Assembly (NCBI GenBank): GCA_029449235.1
Contig: JANATG010000001.1
Coordinates: forward strand, 1,674,001-1,738,000
DNA: 64,000 nucleotides
Source: Linnemannia schmuckeri
Lineage: Eukaryota; Mortierellomycota; Mortierellomycetes; Mortierellales; Mortierellaceae
Direction of reading: 5' to 3'
Shown piece after piece: positions 31,101 to 41,831 of the stretch. Below the pieces are notes generated by a model, which saw only the letters and a list, made by a program, of their open reading frames with translations, was not told the DNA's origin and ran no database searches. Position numbers and translations under genes: made by a program. Every line of letters starts with the position of its first letter. The stretch's first letter is position 1.

Positions 31101-31942
31101 GGCATGCCCAGGAGCTCCACAGTCCCGAAAAGCCCACCCCGCGCAAGTATCAGGGCCCACAAGAAAGAGCCTTAGGCTCTATGGATCGTCAGGAGATCGG
31201 CTGGGAACCTTCACGACCCTCTGGCGGCAATGGCGGTCATAGTGGCAGTGATTTTGGCCATAGCTTTGGCTATGGAACGCATAACAATGCCAGCAACGGT
31301 AGGGGCGGGAGCGAGAACTGGCAGCATCCACGCGACCATGGTCGTCAGCAGGATCGATGGAAGTCTGATCGGCGACAGCAGGCAGGGTCGGTTGAACCTC
31401 CTGCACATTTTCCCGACTTTTACCATCAGCACCAACAGCAACAACAGCACCAAAGCTCTAGTGGTTTCGGGGGCAACCAGCGCAATCACCATCATCATGC
31501 CCGCCAGAACTCTGCGCCTGGAATCCGAGCTCATTTCCAAGCTGCCTCGACCTCCAAGCAAGGATTTCACCACGCGGTGCATTCGCCCCACCAAGGCTAT
31601 GGGCATGGACATGGGTTTGGTCAAGCTTCGGGTCAAGGTCCGGCGCAGAACAAAGGATATGGACATGGCCAGGGCCAAGGTCAAGGTCAGGATCAGAACT
31701 TTTGGCAAGGTATCGGACACAGCGACCGTCGACGCCGATCGAGGTCTCGAAAGTGCTCGAATGCGAGCCTCTCCAGTCTACCTGATCACCGCAACAACAA
31801 CGGCAACAGCAGCAACAAGTTTGGCAACGGTAACGGTAACGGGAACGGGAACGGAAACGGAAACGGAAACGGGAACGGTAATGGCTGTGGCAACGCCAAT
31901 GCAAATGCGAACGTGAACTCTGGGAGAGTCAAACAGAAGTAG
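28104..31942 (+). CDS. Casein kinase I family kinase (YCK/CK1-gamma-like) with long low-complexity tail
   Basis: Five exons (28104-28188, 28752-28862, 29183-29328, 29447-29822, 29916-31942) give 914 residues. A serine/threonine kinase: glycine loop GEGSFG (19-24), ATP lysine K41 in AIKREP, catalytic loop YRDIKPEN with D130, DFG at 200-202, and the CK1-specific KVGTARYASINIH and RRDDIESVGYMLLEFL. YRD in place of HRD is normal for the YCK/CK1-gamma branch. Between the catalytic loop and DFG there is an insert of about 45 residues rich in Ser/Pro/Thr/Gln. The tail (about 580 residues) is Gly/Gln/His/Asn-rich, with HQQQQQ, GQGQGQ and a (GNG)n stretch at nt 31826-31890. It ends GRVKQK, without the Cys-Cys palmitoylation signal of yeast Yck1/2, so membrane attachment is doubtful. 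Introns 1 and 2 are 563 and 320 bp. Confidence 0.9.
31826..31890 (+). repeat. AACGGN hexamer repeat in the kinase tail
   Basis: About eleven AACGGN-type hexamers code an Asn-Gly run near the C-terminus of the CK1-like kinase. Confidence 0.85.
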
Positions 31943-32247
31943 CTTTTTATTTTGATCTTTGCTTGAGATATCAGCTTCTTTTTCCAGCATATCATTCTCC
32001 GTTCATGTCCGTTTTATTGTTCCCTTTTCTACTGTCTTTGTTGTTTATCTCTGTCCTTTTTGTCTTTGTTTTGTTTTTCTCTCTCTTTCATTGTTTGTTT
32101 CTTCTTCATGGGCATCTTCAATGTATCCCCTCATTTTTGATACCTAGTAATGTAGCAAATAAAAGAAAATGAATGATATGAATGTGTTTTTGCAAAGGCT
32201 TTTATTTTTATGGTTGGAAATGAGAAGGCTGCTTTTGGATATTCGTG

Positions 32248-32280
<33 letters not shown>

Positions 32281-32454
32281 CTGGATAAATCTATGGTATT
32301 GGGTATTAGTGATAATCTTGATCGAAACGGAAAAGACTTTTTTGTAGGTAAGAGGTGTTGAAAAAAAAAAATGAATGCAAAGTGGTATTGAAGTGTTTGT
32401 TAATGGTTATAAACGAGAGGCGGAAGAAAACGAGCTGGCGAAGGAAGTAGACAT
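31943..32454. other. Convergent 3' flanks of CK1 kinase and NoxR
   Basis: 512 bp between stop codons. It contains an AATAAA at 32158-32163 for the kinase, an A-run at about 32248-32278 and T/A-rich sequence. No gene. Confidence 0.55.
32158..32163 (+). terminator. AATAAA polyadenylation signal of the CK1 kinase
   Basis: AATAAA 216 bp after the stop at 31940-31942, in an A/T-rich context. Confidence 0.5.
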
Positions 32455-33906
32455 TTACTCTTCGTCGAAACACCAGAGCTCCATACGATCAAGGCTTCCA
32501 GTGGTCTCTATGTGAACCTGCTGGGCCATCAACCAATCCTCGTCGTCGACCATCGAGAGCATATGCTGGTCCTCGTCCTTGTATTTCAATTTCAGAGGTC
32601 GGTCGGCCTGGAACTTTTCCTGAATCCGTTGGATCAGTTCTTCGAGCGGCGTGTTTGCGTGGACGAGAACTGCGCGCGTGTCGATGTAGTGGCACTTCAC
32701 TCGGAGCTATTTGGGTAAAGAACACAAAAAAGAAAGAGGGGTTAGTCAATCATGATACAAAAAAGTTGAAGGTAGTTCTGATTCATGAGAAAGAAATGAA
32801 GAGTAAAAAAGTACCTTGTTGCGGAGACCAGCGTAGACGGGTTCGTCGAGATAAGTGCCCTCAGCACCGTTCATGAACCCCAAATAGTGGTCACCATGAT
32901 TAGGTTGCTGCTGGAAGTAACTGGCCCCAGCGCCACCACCCGATCCACCGCTGCCTCCCGAGGTCGTACTCCGGACACTGTCGCCTCGCCAGAGACCAGT
33001 AGCTCCATTCTTGCCATTACTGCCCATACGACGGAGATCAGAAAAGACGGGGGGTGTTCCTGTACGGCTTGGGGGGCTGTTGTCAGCGTAGTCAGAGTTG
33101 TAGGTTTGTGTGTGTTGATGAGGGAGGATAGAGGAGGGCATGGGTGGGGATGAGGCTGAGGATGAGTATCCAGAGTTCTGAGAGGTCTTGCGAAGAATGC
33201 TTCCTGTTCGGCTTGCGCTCGAGTTGGACCGAGTTGGGATGGGTGAGACTCGGATGTCGGTAGAAGAGGTGTTGGATAGTGCTTTTGAAGAAGAGATAAC
33301 AGAAGGCTTGTCGACGACTGTGATCTCCTGGGCCTCGATGCTAAGTGCATAGACATGCTGGTCCAAATCATCCTCCATGTCATCCTGATAAAACTCCCGA
33401 AGTGCCGCCGCTGCAGCCTCTGCATTCGCATCCGCCCTGGCATCAGCATCAGCAGCAGCATTCACCGCAATGATATCATCCGTAGGAATAGGAGCCAACG
33501 GCAAAGAAGGCAGAGGAATCGAAGGGGCAGCAGATGCGGGACTCCCATGATTCAAATTAGACGAAGAACCCAGGTTCAACCGAGCTGGTCGTTGAGCATC
33601 CGTGTTGCGACGAGAGAGCAGTGATAATCTAGCCTCTGCTGCTCCCTTGCCGGCTGTACTGCTGCTACGGAGGAGAGAAAGTCCTGGGAGGCTGGTGTTG
33701 TTTGCTGCTTGGCCACGACGGGATTTGTTGTCGATTCCGTTGAAGGATGCAGAGTGCTCCAGCTGAGGTCGTTGTTCGGGGTCAGTACCCCTCCGTGCTC
33801 GTCCGTTCATGCCCATGCTTCCACTAGCCCGCTCCGTTGCTCTCCTTTGAAGACCTATATTATAGAAATGAATGCAATGTGTGAGTGACTAATTATGACA
33901 GAAATA

Positions 33907-33940
<34 letters not shown>

Positions 33941-36541
33941 TTGCTAGAAAGCCAGCCAGCAAGCCAGCCAGCCCCATAATAATGATTATTATAATTAGAT
34001 GCTCCTTCTCTTTTTCTTTTCTTCCCATGCGAGAATGTACCGAGATGCATAAATGAGGTCTCTTGTGTCTAGCTGTACCAAGTGCTGGCCCTCTCCTTTT
34101 TGCCTTTGCTGCAAAAGGTGGGCCCCCGGGCCGGGAGTAGAGGGAGGGGGGAAGGAGATTTAGTGTTTGTAATAAAGAAAAGGAGCGATATGGATGGATG
34201 GATGGGTGGTGGACGGACAATTTACCCCTTTAGCTCCTTATTTTTCTCTTTTTCTTTGTTTGTCCGTTGCAGTAAGGTTTTCTCCAATATTTTTTTTTCT
34301 TCCTTTTGCCTTGCTTAGTTGAGAGCTCCTTCCTTCTCGCTTTTCTCCCTTCCCTTTGTGTGTATTGGAAAAGAAAAGTGCTCTCGTGCTCAAATTATTT
34401 TTTTTTATCCGTATTACTCCAAAACCAAATAGAGCTCGTGCACGCTCCGCCCCCAACACCCAACTTGTTCGTCGTCCTCCCTCGGCTAAGGGGTGTTGTT
34501 TCTTCAATCTCACAAACATGGGACAACAACAAAAACATGTAGGAGGATAACGTAAAGAAGATGGGTGGTGTGGGGTGTGCGAGAAATAGAGGTGCATATG
34601 ATGGCGAAATGAGAGGAAGAAAAAAGGTGACAAAGAGAAAGGAAGACACCAACGGAAAAACGAAAATCAGATGCAACAAAAAAAAACGGAGAAAGAGAGC
34701 ATTATTAACAACAACGAACAAAATAAAATATAAAAACATACCGGCAACAGGTGGAGTCATGGGACGAGGTTCCTCAACAGCCGCAACATTAGTAGGCCCA
34801 CTCATTTGGACCTGCCATGCAGACTTGCCCTGAAAGCCGGCAAGCGCATCCTTGGCATCCAACGCAGCAATAACCTTGGAATTACCCAGGTAATCCTTTT
34901 TTTTCGCATTCTTGACCTTGGATTCTGCAGGGCGATAGAGCACTCCCTGGGGGACTGTAAAGACAGTACAATCCTGGCCCTTATCCCTGAGGGCCTGATC
35001 CAGCATATCGTGAGCCTTTGTCTGCTTTTCCCGCGTGGCTCGCCACATGTCCGTCATTCCCAGATCGTGTTCTCCGAGTTCGAGGTAGCACAATGCTCGG
35101 TTGAAAAGAACTTGGCATGAGTACAGCTTAAAGTCCAGCCCCAGCTGTGTATAATCGATCACCATGTTCCCGCGCAGGTACTGCATAGCCCAATGGATAT
35201 AAAAAAAGTAGATGTTGTTAGTCGAAAACCTAGATCCTCAAAAATTGCATTACAAAACTGGAGCTGCTCTCTCCCATCCTAAAAGCTGGTGGAGTTTTTT
35301 TTTCTAAAACCATCAGATGCATAGCCAAATTAACACACAAGAGCGTCGAAAATACTTACCAAGAAAGCGTCGTGGAAGCAGCTCAGAGCCTTGCCATAGT
35401 CTTCAAGGGCGACGTTGGCAACTCCGTTCTGAAAGTAGGCAATGGCGAGGAACCGATCCAGGTTGGTTGCCCTAGTAAAAGCTGCGCTCTATTTTTTTTT
35501 TTGTACAAGGTGGGACGGCTTGGGTTATTAGTGGTGCAGTTTCTTTTGCCGTTTTTCTCTTTTGTTGCCTTTTTTTTCTCTTTCTCTCTTGACACCGCAT
35601 TCTTGGTACCGTTCTTCATTCTTCAAAAAATGGCAATAGAAAAGAAAAAAGAAAACGGTGTAGAAAATACTGGCAGATGTACTTCTATAACTTTCTCCAT
35701 GTCGTCAGAGATTCACTTACCGCTCCCTCAAAGTCGCCCAGGGTGGTCAAGACGACTCCAATGTTGAAATGGATTTTGGCGGAGTCTGCGATAGGCTACA
35801 ATTACGAAAAGGAATTGTGTACATAAAGAGAAAGAATTTTTTAGTTGCACATACTCATTCCGATAGGTGTTTAAGAATAAAAAAAAAAAAAGTTGAGTCC
35901 GAGACCCGCTCCAGCCCTGGAGTTTAGTCAAGGTCAAGGGTCCCTGACTTTTCTGTGTGTGTGTCGATTGTTGTTCGTTCCTTTGTTCCTGAGAGAAACC
36001 GAGAGGCTGTGATGGAGGTAAAGGTGTCAAATGAGAAAAAGAAAATAAAAAAAAGTTCATTCCTCATCACCCAGCCTCCTTGATTCCTGTCCCTCTCTCG
36101 TTCTCATCCTTGTTCGAATGAGAAAAAAAACGCCCAAGAGTAAAACCTCCGTGTGTTGTAGTTTGTTGATGATGTGTATCAGAAGAATCTAATCCCTGGC
36201 GCACACACACACAAACACACACACGTACATGCACATGTGCCACAGAAGCAAACACAAGCGCCTTATTTTTTATTTTTGGGTATGTTTCCGCTTACGCCCA
36301 TGTGTTAGAAGTAAAAAGAAGGATCCGCTTCTTACCTCAAAGATTTCGAGGGCGTCCTCGTAGAGACCTTGGTCAAAGGCAATAACACCCTCGTTCCATT
36401 GGTCGAGTTCATACTATTGAGGTGAAAAGGGATAAACGGTCGTCAGTCCCAAGCATGTGGCTGCAAAAGTTGGCGGCAATGTAAAAAAGGAGCAAGGACA
36501 TGGGTATATAGAGAATCTCTACATACCTTTAGGCCAGCCAT
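32455..36541 (-). CDS. noxR: NADPH oxidase regulator NoxR (p67phox-like: TPR, activation domain, PB1)
   Basis: Seven exons (36541-36527, 36413-36336, 35795-35721, 35488-35360, 35180-34742, 33854-32815, 32706-32455) give 675 residues. The first coding exon is 15 nt (MAGLK). Residues 6-150 form TPRs closely resembling p67phox (KIHFNIGVVLTTLGDFEGA; AIAYFQNGVANVALEDYGKA). D67, R102, N104 and D108 sit at the positions of human p67phox Rac contacts (recalled numbering). The activation domain follows: VPQGVLYRPAESKV then KKKDYLGNSKVIAAL, with V202 aligned to human V204. A Ser/Ala-rich disordered middle (250-590) leads to a PB1 domain (593-675) with an acidic OPCA patch (KDEDQHML...DDEDW). There is no SH3, as in fungal NoxR. 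It activates Nox with Rac to make superoxide in hyphal differentiation (by family). Introns 5 (887 bp) and 2 (540 bp) are long. Confidence 0.92.
33908..33938. repeat. A homopolymer in NoxR intron 5
   Basis: About 30 A on the plus strand in the 887-bp fifth intron of noxR, near its acceptor at 33855-33857. Confidence 0.8.
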
Positions 36542-37716
36542 GATAGGTATTTGTGTATGTGTATGTGTATGCGTATGTGTATGTATATGAGCTGTGAGAG
36601 AAGGGTGGGAAAGTGGTAGTGTGTGTTAAGAGGGAGTTTGATGAAGAGAGAAGAAGTGTATATATGTGTGAAGGTTGAAGATGTGGATAGAGAGTGTCGT
36701 AATAGTCGTGGAAACGAGTGGAAGTGGAAGTGAAGCTTAGTGAAAGTGGTAGTGGGGGGAAGTGCAGTGGAAATGCAGGTGAGTGTGAGTGAAGGTGAGG
36801 ATGGGTGAGGAGAGAGATAGGTATGGAGAGAAGGAAGGGTAATGGAGGAGAGGAGGAGGAGAGAGCGGAGGAAGTGAAATGAAGAGGAGGAAAGGAAGGG
36901 AAATAAAGAAAGGAAAGGGAAAAGGGAAGAGAGAAAAGAAATGAAGGAAGGCCCAATTTATCAATAATCGAAAGTCCAGGCACTCACATCACAAGCCTGC
37001 CAATGGCGTTCAGTTCCCCCTGAACAAAAAGTACCAACGAAGCCATAATTTACTGACAAAAAAAGGGATCATTTGAATAAAGTTAATTGGCATCTTGCCT
37101 GCCTACCTGCCTGCCTGCCATCTGCACCCTGCCCTGTCTCCTTTCGTTTTCTTGTGGCTGTCTGTTGTTGTAACTATAGCTATCCCTGGATGACAGCACT
37201 CTGGCTAATGAGTGATTGTGCCTGGGGCACCCCTAAAAAACCATGAGTTCTCACACTCCGCCTGGCTGTGTTTCACTGATTCAACCGACTGTTTTGGACC
37301 GGGGGTGTCACTGTCTCTTTCCTTGCTCTAAATAATGAAGACCCGCAAATTCCGACACTCAACACCACCACCACATACTCGACCGCTGTTACTAATCTTA
37401 GTGCTTTCTAATCATACATTTTTCTGCATCTCAGACTCAGTCTGCCCTTCCTTTCACCGACTCAGCCATCAAAGATCTTCATCTTGGTTTTTCATTTCAA
37501 AAGCCTGAACTCCGGCCTAGATCTACCCTGACTAAGGCGCATGCCGCACCACACCACCACACCACCTAAACCGCCAGGTCTGGCCGCAGTCTCCCTAAAA
37601 TAAAAAATAAATTATCACCGAACACGCGACTTAATCAACCTGTCCCTCCCCCTCCTCCTCCCCGCCCTCTTTTTTTTTCTTTTTTTTTATTTGCCCGATC
37701 ATCACAGGCGCAAAGG

Positions 37717-37721
37717 TTCAA

Positions 37722-37770
<49 letters not shown>
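37717..37770. repeat. CAGGCA hexanucleotide tandem repeat
   Basis: About nine copies of a GGCACA/CAGGCA unit lie in the noxR upstream region. Confidence 0.9.
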
Positions 37771-37772
<2 letters not shown>

Positions 37773-38217
37773 TAAGCGCAGGGTCAAATTAATTCAACAG
37801 TCGCACCTACCTTTGGTCAGGCTCCCCTTCCCTCACGCCCTCTTACGCCTGCATATCATATTCATTCGTATTCTTTTCCTGTTTCTGCTCATTACACAAG
37901 AACACATCGAGGTTTTGGAATACGTGTCAACAAATAATCCCATACCCTCATGCAGCCCACTCATTTTAAACCAATGCAACCTGTCCGTTTGAACTTTCAT
38001 TTGAATATTCGTTTTCATTTGAACATTGTGCAACGTTTGGACGTTTTAAACGATCTGAGTGTTTCGGAAGTCCTAATCAAGATCGTCGTGTTTTCATCTA
38101 TCGTTTTTTTTTCATTTTTCACCTTCATCCTATGAGGCCGTCGTTATGTGTTATTAGTTTTTCAATTTTTTTATTATTTTGAATTGTTTTGAAACAAGTA
38201 CTGTCCTAAGATAGTGG

Positions 38218-38300
38218 AGAGGTGGAGAAAGGGAAGGGGAAAGGGAAGGGGAAAGGGAAGGGGAAAGGGAAGGGGAAAGGGAAGGTGAAAAAGAAGGGGA
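38218..38300. repeat. GGGAAGGGGAAA dodecamer array with G-quadruplex potential
   Basis: Repeated GGG and GGGG runs spaced by A-runs or AA lie on the plus strand over about 80 bp, with further G-runs to about 38365. The spacing of four or more G3+ runs within 20-25 bp meets the usual G-quadruplex pattern. Confidence 0.8.
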
Positions 38301-38470
38301 AGGGAAGGGGAAAGATATTGGCGCAGGGAAAGGGTAGAAAAAAGAAGGGAAAGGGAAATAAGGGGAAGTGAGGGGGGATGTGCAACAAGAAAAGAGAAAA
38401 AAAAAAACTAGAAAATAAAATAAAAAAAGAAAAAAGAAGAAATAATGTACAAGGAGGATGGGCAGGACGA

Positions 38471-41337
38471 TTAGTCAACGCGTCGTCGCTTGGTCACTCG
38501 AGGCGGCGCTGTGCCTGGCCCTCGAAGACTCTTCATCTCCCGCTTTGGGGAAGTCGTCGTCGATGCACCTGCTGCTGCTGATGCCAAGTTCTCGGACTCC
38601 ATCCTGCGCTTTCGTCGCATCATCTGCACCAGTCCAGATGCCCCATCCTGAAGGCTACTATGACCTCCAAACGTGTGCTTCACACACATCTCATGATCAA
38701 CTCCAGTCTCGGTGCTTGTAAATGCTGCCATCATGGGGACGAACGCATACAACGACCGCGAGACATCGGATCCATCAGTGGAAGTGGTAAGCGGAGTATA
38801 TGGGGGTGTGGACGTTGACGTTTGTCGCATTTCCGAGCTGTCGGAAGAACTCGACTCTTGGAATGACGCCATTGGTGAAAGCATGTAAGGCTCATCCGCA
38901 CCACAACTTGATGATGATGTGGATCGCAACGATGGCAGCACATCTTCAATGTCCTCAGTCACAGGCACTGCTGTAGCTTCCGATACGATTGGCAGTTGCA
39001 TCACTACACCGGCTGTTACACCCTCCTCGGGCTTCTTTGTCGAGGCTGCTGGAAAGATATCCCTTGCTTCCTCTGCTTTGACAGCTACTGAATCGTGTCC
39101 ATCGGTAAGTGCTGGGCCATCCTTGGAAGTCGATGCAACTTCGCTTGTCTCACTCAAGTGAATAGTCGTTGTGGATTTTGAACTCAGTGTCTCAGTCGCC
39201 TTAACAGAATGAACACTCGCCGCCTCTGAATTCTGCACTGGTTGCTTTGAGGTTGTTGCAGTGTTAAAGTTCTCATGAGCGCTCTGGCGGGTCGTCAACG
39301 GTCCATCCGTTGTCAATTTTAGCGGTGCTGTGGTTGTGCTTGTCTCCTCCATTGCTTCCGAGACCTTTCCAGCGCTCTCCTTGATGCTGCTGTCGCTGGG
39401 TCCAGACTTTGAGTTATGTTCTGCCTCAGTCAAAGAGTCGTCAGGTTGTGAAATCAATGTTGATCGTTGAAATTGATGAGTGATATCCTCTAAGGAGTCG
39501 CTGGAGGCGGATAATACTAAGAGATCGTCTGAAAAGTCCCGGTCGTCCTTGTCAGCGTCATCATCTTCGTTGGGATCCTCCTTTTCTGTTATGCCTGCTT
39601 TCTCCTGATCCTCTGCCAAATTTAGTTTTGCATGTCCCTCGTCGTACATCGCCTGAAGTTCTGTCTAATAACGCAAATCGATAGTAATAGCACGATCATG
39701 TTAACAATTACCAAAATAAAACGCAACCCGCAAACACGAGTTTGATCAAAACCAATTTGATTTGTTACCTCCCAACCGCAAAGGTCCGCAAGAGCTCGGA
39801 CACCTTCATCACAGTTTCCAAGGAAAAGAGCGTCGCGCTGAATGGTATACTTCCACTTGTCCTCAAAGTCAAATCCAGAGTGTAGCTCCTGACCTGCCTT
39901 CTCGCGATTTATCAAAAGTCGAGGGCACTTGGGCGACACTTGTGCAATCAATTTGTTGAATGGCTCCACCTTCAAGGACGTTCCAAGCACAATCAACAAG
40001 TCGCACTCTTGGAAATCCTACAGACAAGCAAAAGAGTCTGTTAGTTGAGTTGTACTTTAATGCGCAATTCTTTCATGAGCACAATCTTGATGTTGATTCA
40101 AAAAAATGCTTTACCTTCTCAATCTGGGTCGAGAACCGCCGTGGCAAACTCTCACCAAAGAATGTGATACTTGGCTTAACTAATCCTGAGCAACGATTGC
40201 AATAAGGAATCTCGCTCGCCATGATATGCTCTATACAAAAAAGAAACATTGGATAAGATGTTAACAAAAATAACCACATACCCTCCCAAATAAATACGAG
40301 AGGTTAAAATCCACTGTGGTTATTTTGTGGCAGGCTTACGTTTCACCCATGCCGAGTCGGTCACCATATCACACTGTATGCACTTTGCCGTCGCAAATGA
40401 TCCATGCGCCTCCACGAGAAGATCTTCGTCGAGTCCAGCCAGTCGTTCAAGAGAATCAATATTTTGGGTGTAGGACCTGAGAAGGAGCTTCTTCTTTGCC
40501 AGCAGAGGGAGGAGGTAGTGCGTCAACGTTGGCTATGAAATGGTGGCAAAGGGAAAACAAAGAGAACAAAGAAGAAGGGCACCACAGTACCACAAAAGAT
40601 CATGTCAGTAAAATTATGCGAATCGTCTCCTGAATGCCTTCCATCCTTTTTTTGTCGATTAGCCTGCATAACACGTACGCGATATTGTCCAGGATAAAGG
40701 TGTTTTGCCAACTGGTAAAACGGTAGAGGGGACTCCTAGATCAAGTGGGACAAGAGTGAGTGAGCGTGTGAGAAAGAGAGAACAGTAACGAGCTGCTGTT
40801 CAGTAAAAAGTATAGGCAACCCTCCTTTCTTTGATAGAACTACGAGTCCAAAAAAAACCTGTCGATGACATTAGCACGAGCAAGTCGGCAAAAAAAGTTT
40901 AGCATGGGTTGAATTTTTGGTTACCTTGAAAAAGGCCAAGTCAAACACCGCCTCTGGAAAGGGCAGGTTATATTTTTCAAGATCGTCGTAGAGTCCTGTG
41001 CCTGGAGACCGAAAGTCTTTGATTCCTGCAGCTGTCGAGATTCCTGCTCCAGTCATCACAATGATCTTTTTAGCTATAATAAAAAAGGAGTGCAAAGTCG
41101 TTAGCAATTTGGGCGTACTTGCAGATGTTAAAACCCTCCTGCGCCATTCTGCTACGGCTTTGCTGCATGGGCAAAGAGATAATACAACGCCCGGCTACCT
41201 TTGCCTTGGAGGATGTGATCTGCGATTGCTCCAACTGACTGGTCCTTGAGTATTTGAATTCGCGGCTCTGGTTCTGGTTTCGGCTTCAGTGGCCTGTCTT
41301 TGATGGGGATTCTGACTGTGGAAGTAGTAGGTGTCAT
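38471..41337 (-). CDS. Class I sirtuin (Sir2/Hst2-SIRT2-like) with long acidic Ser/Thr-rich tail
   Basis: Seven exons (41337-41199, 41073-40925, 40735-40679, 40532-40340, 40230-40115, 40017-39769, 39664-38471) give 698 residues. It is an NAD-dependent protein deacetylase: GAGIS (55-59) and DFRSPGTGLYDDL bind NAD; TQNIDSLER (137-145); catalytic H158 in EAHGSF; zinc cysteines C166, C169, C190 and C193; FFGESLP; and GTSLKVEPF. The catalytic core is about 300 residues and most resembles the SIRT1-3/Hst2 class. The final exon (397 residues) is a disordered tail: an acidic EDDDADKDDRD stretch, then Ser/Thr-rich sequence, ending with a basic KRRRVD that could be a nuclear signal. The length is about double that of yeast Hst2. 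It probably acts on histones or tubulin-like substrates; localisation cannot be decided. CT-rich upstream sequence (41340-41640 on the minus strand) marks its leader. Confidence 0.92.
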
Positions 41338-41831
41338 GACGAGGAAGAGGAGGAAAAGTGAAAGAGGGGTGGCGGATTAAGGAGAAGTGCGGGCTGAGTG
41401 TTTCCGAAGTGACCGAAATAAGGAATGAGGAAGGGGATAATGCCGAGAGAGGGAAGAAAGATTAGTTGAAGGAGTGAGGTGGAAGAGAGTGAAAAGGAAT
41501 AAGGAATATGGATAGTGAGAGGGGGGATTACGAGAAAGACAGTAGGGGGAGTGATGGAGTAGGGGAGAGGGTGGGGGAGGGGACAGGAGGCAACAAAGAA
41601 GAAGAAATGAGCAAGTGCACACAAAATAAAAAAAAATGAAAAAAAGGGACAGACAGATATGACCTAAGGTGGCGAGGACTGTCTTTTTATCGTCAATTGA
41701 CATATGCGTCAAAGTCAAATGAGATAGGCTTGTTTGATGCCATCAAACCATGCCACATCAGACATCAGATATTTGGACAAACGAAGGCGCAGATATAAAA
41801 AAAATGCGTAGTAGTCTTTATTGTCTGTTGT
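41338..41831. promoter_or_regulatory. Sirtuin promoter / membrane-protein 3' flank
   Basis: 494 bp between two tandem minus-strand genes. The left two thirds are GA-rich on the plus strand (CT-rich upstream of the sirtuin ATG). No TATA box or gene seen. Confidence 0.45.

Larger units (their letters stand above)
36542..38470. promoter_or_regulatory. Intergenic, 1.9 kb, noxR promoter side and sirtuin 3' flank
   Basis: From 36560 to 36960 the plus strand is almost all purine, the CT-rich leader signature for noxR. Further right are a CTGCC repeat at about 37097-37120, a CACCAC-rich patch at 37545-37566, CAGGCA hexamers at 37717-37770 and a G-run array at 38218-38300. No supported gene. Confidence 0.5.
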
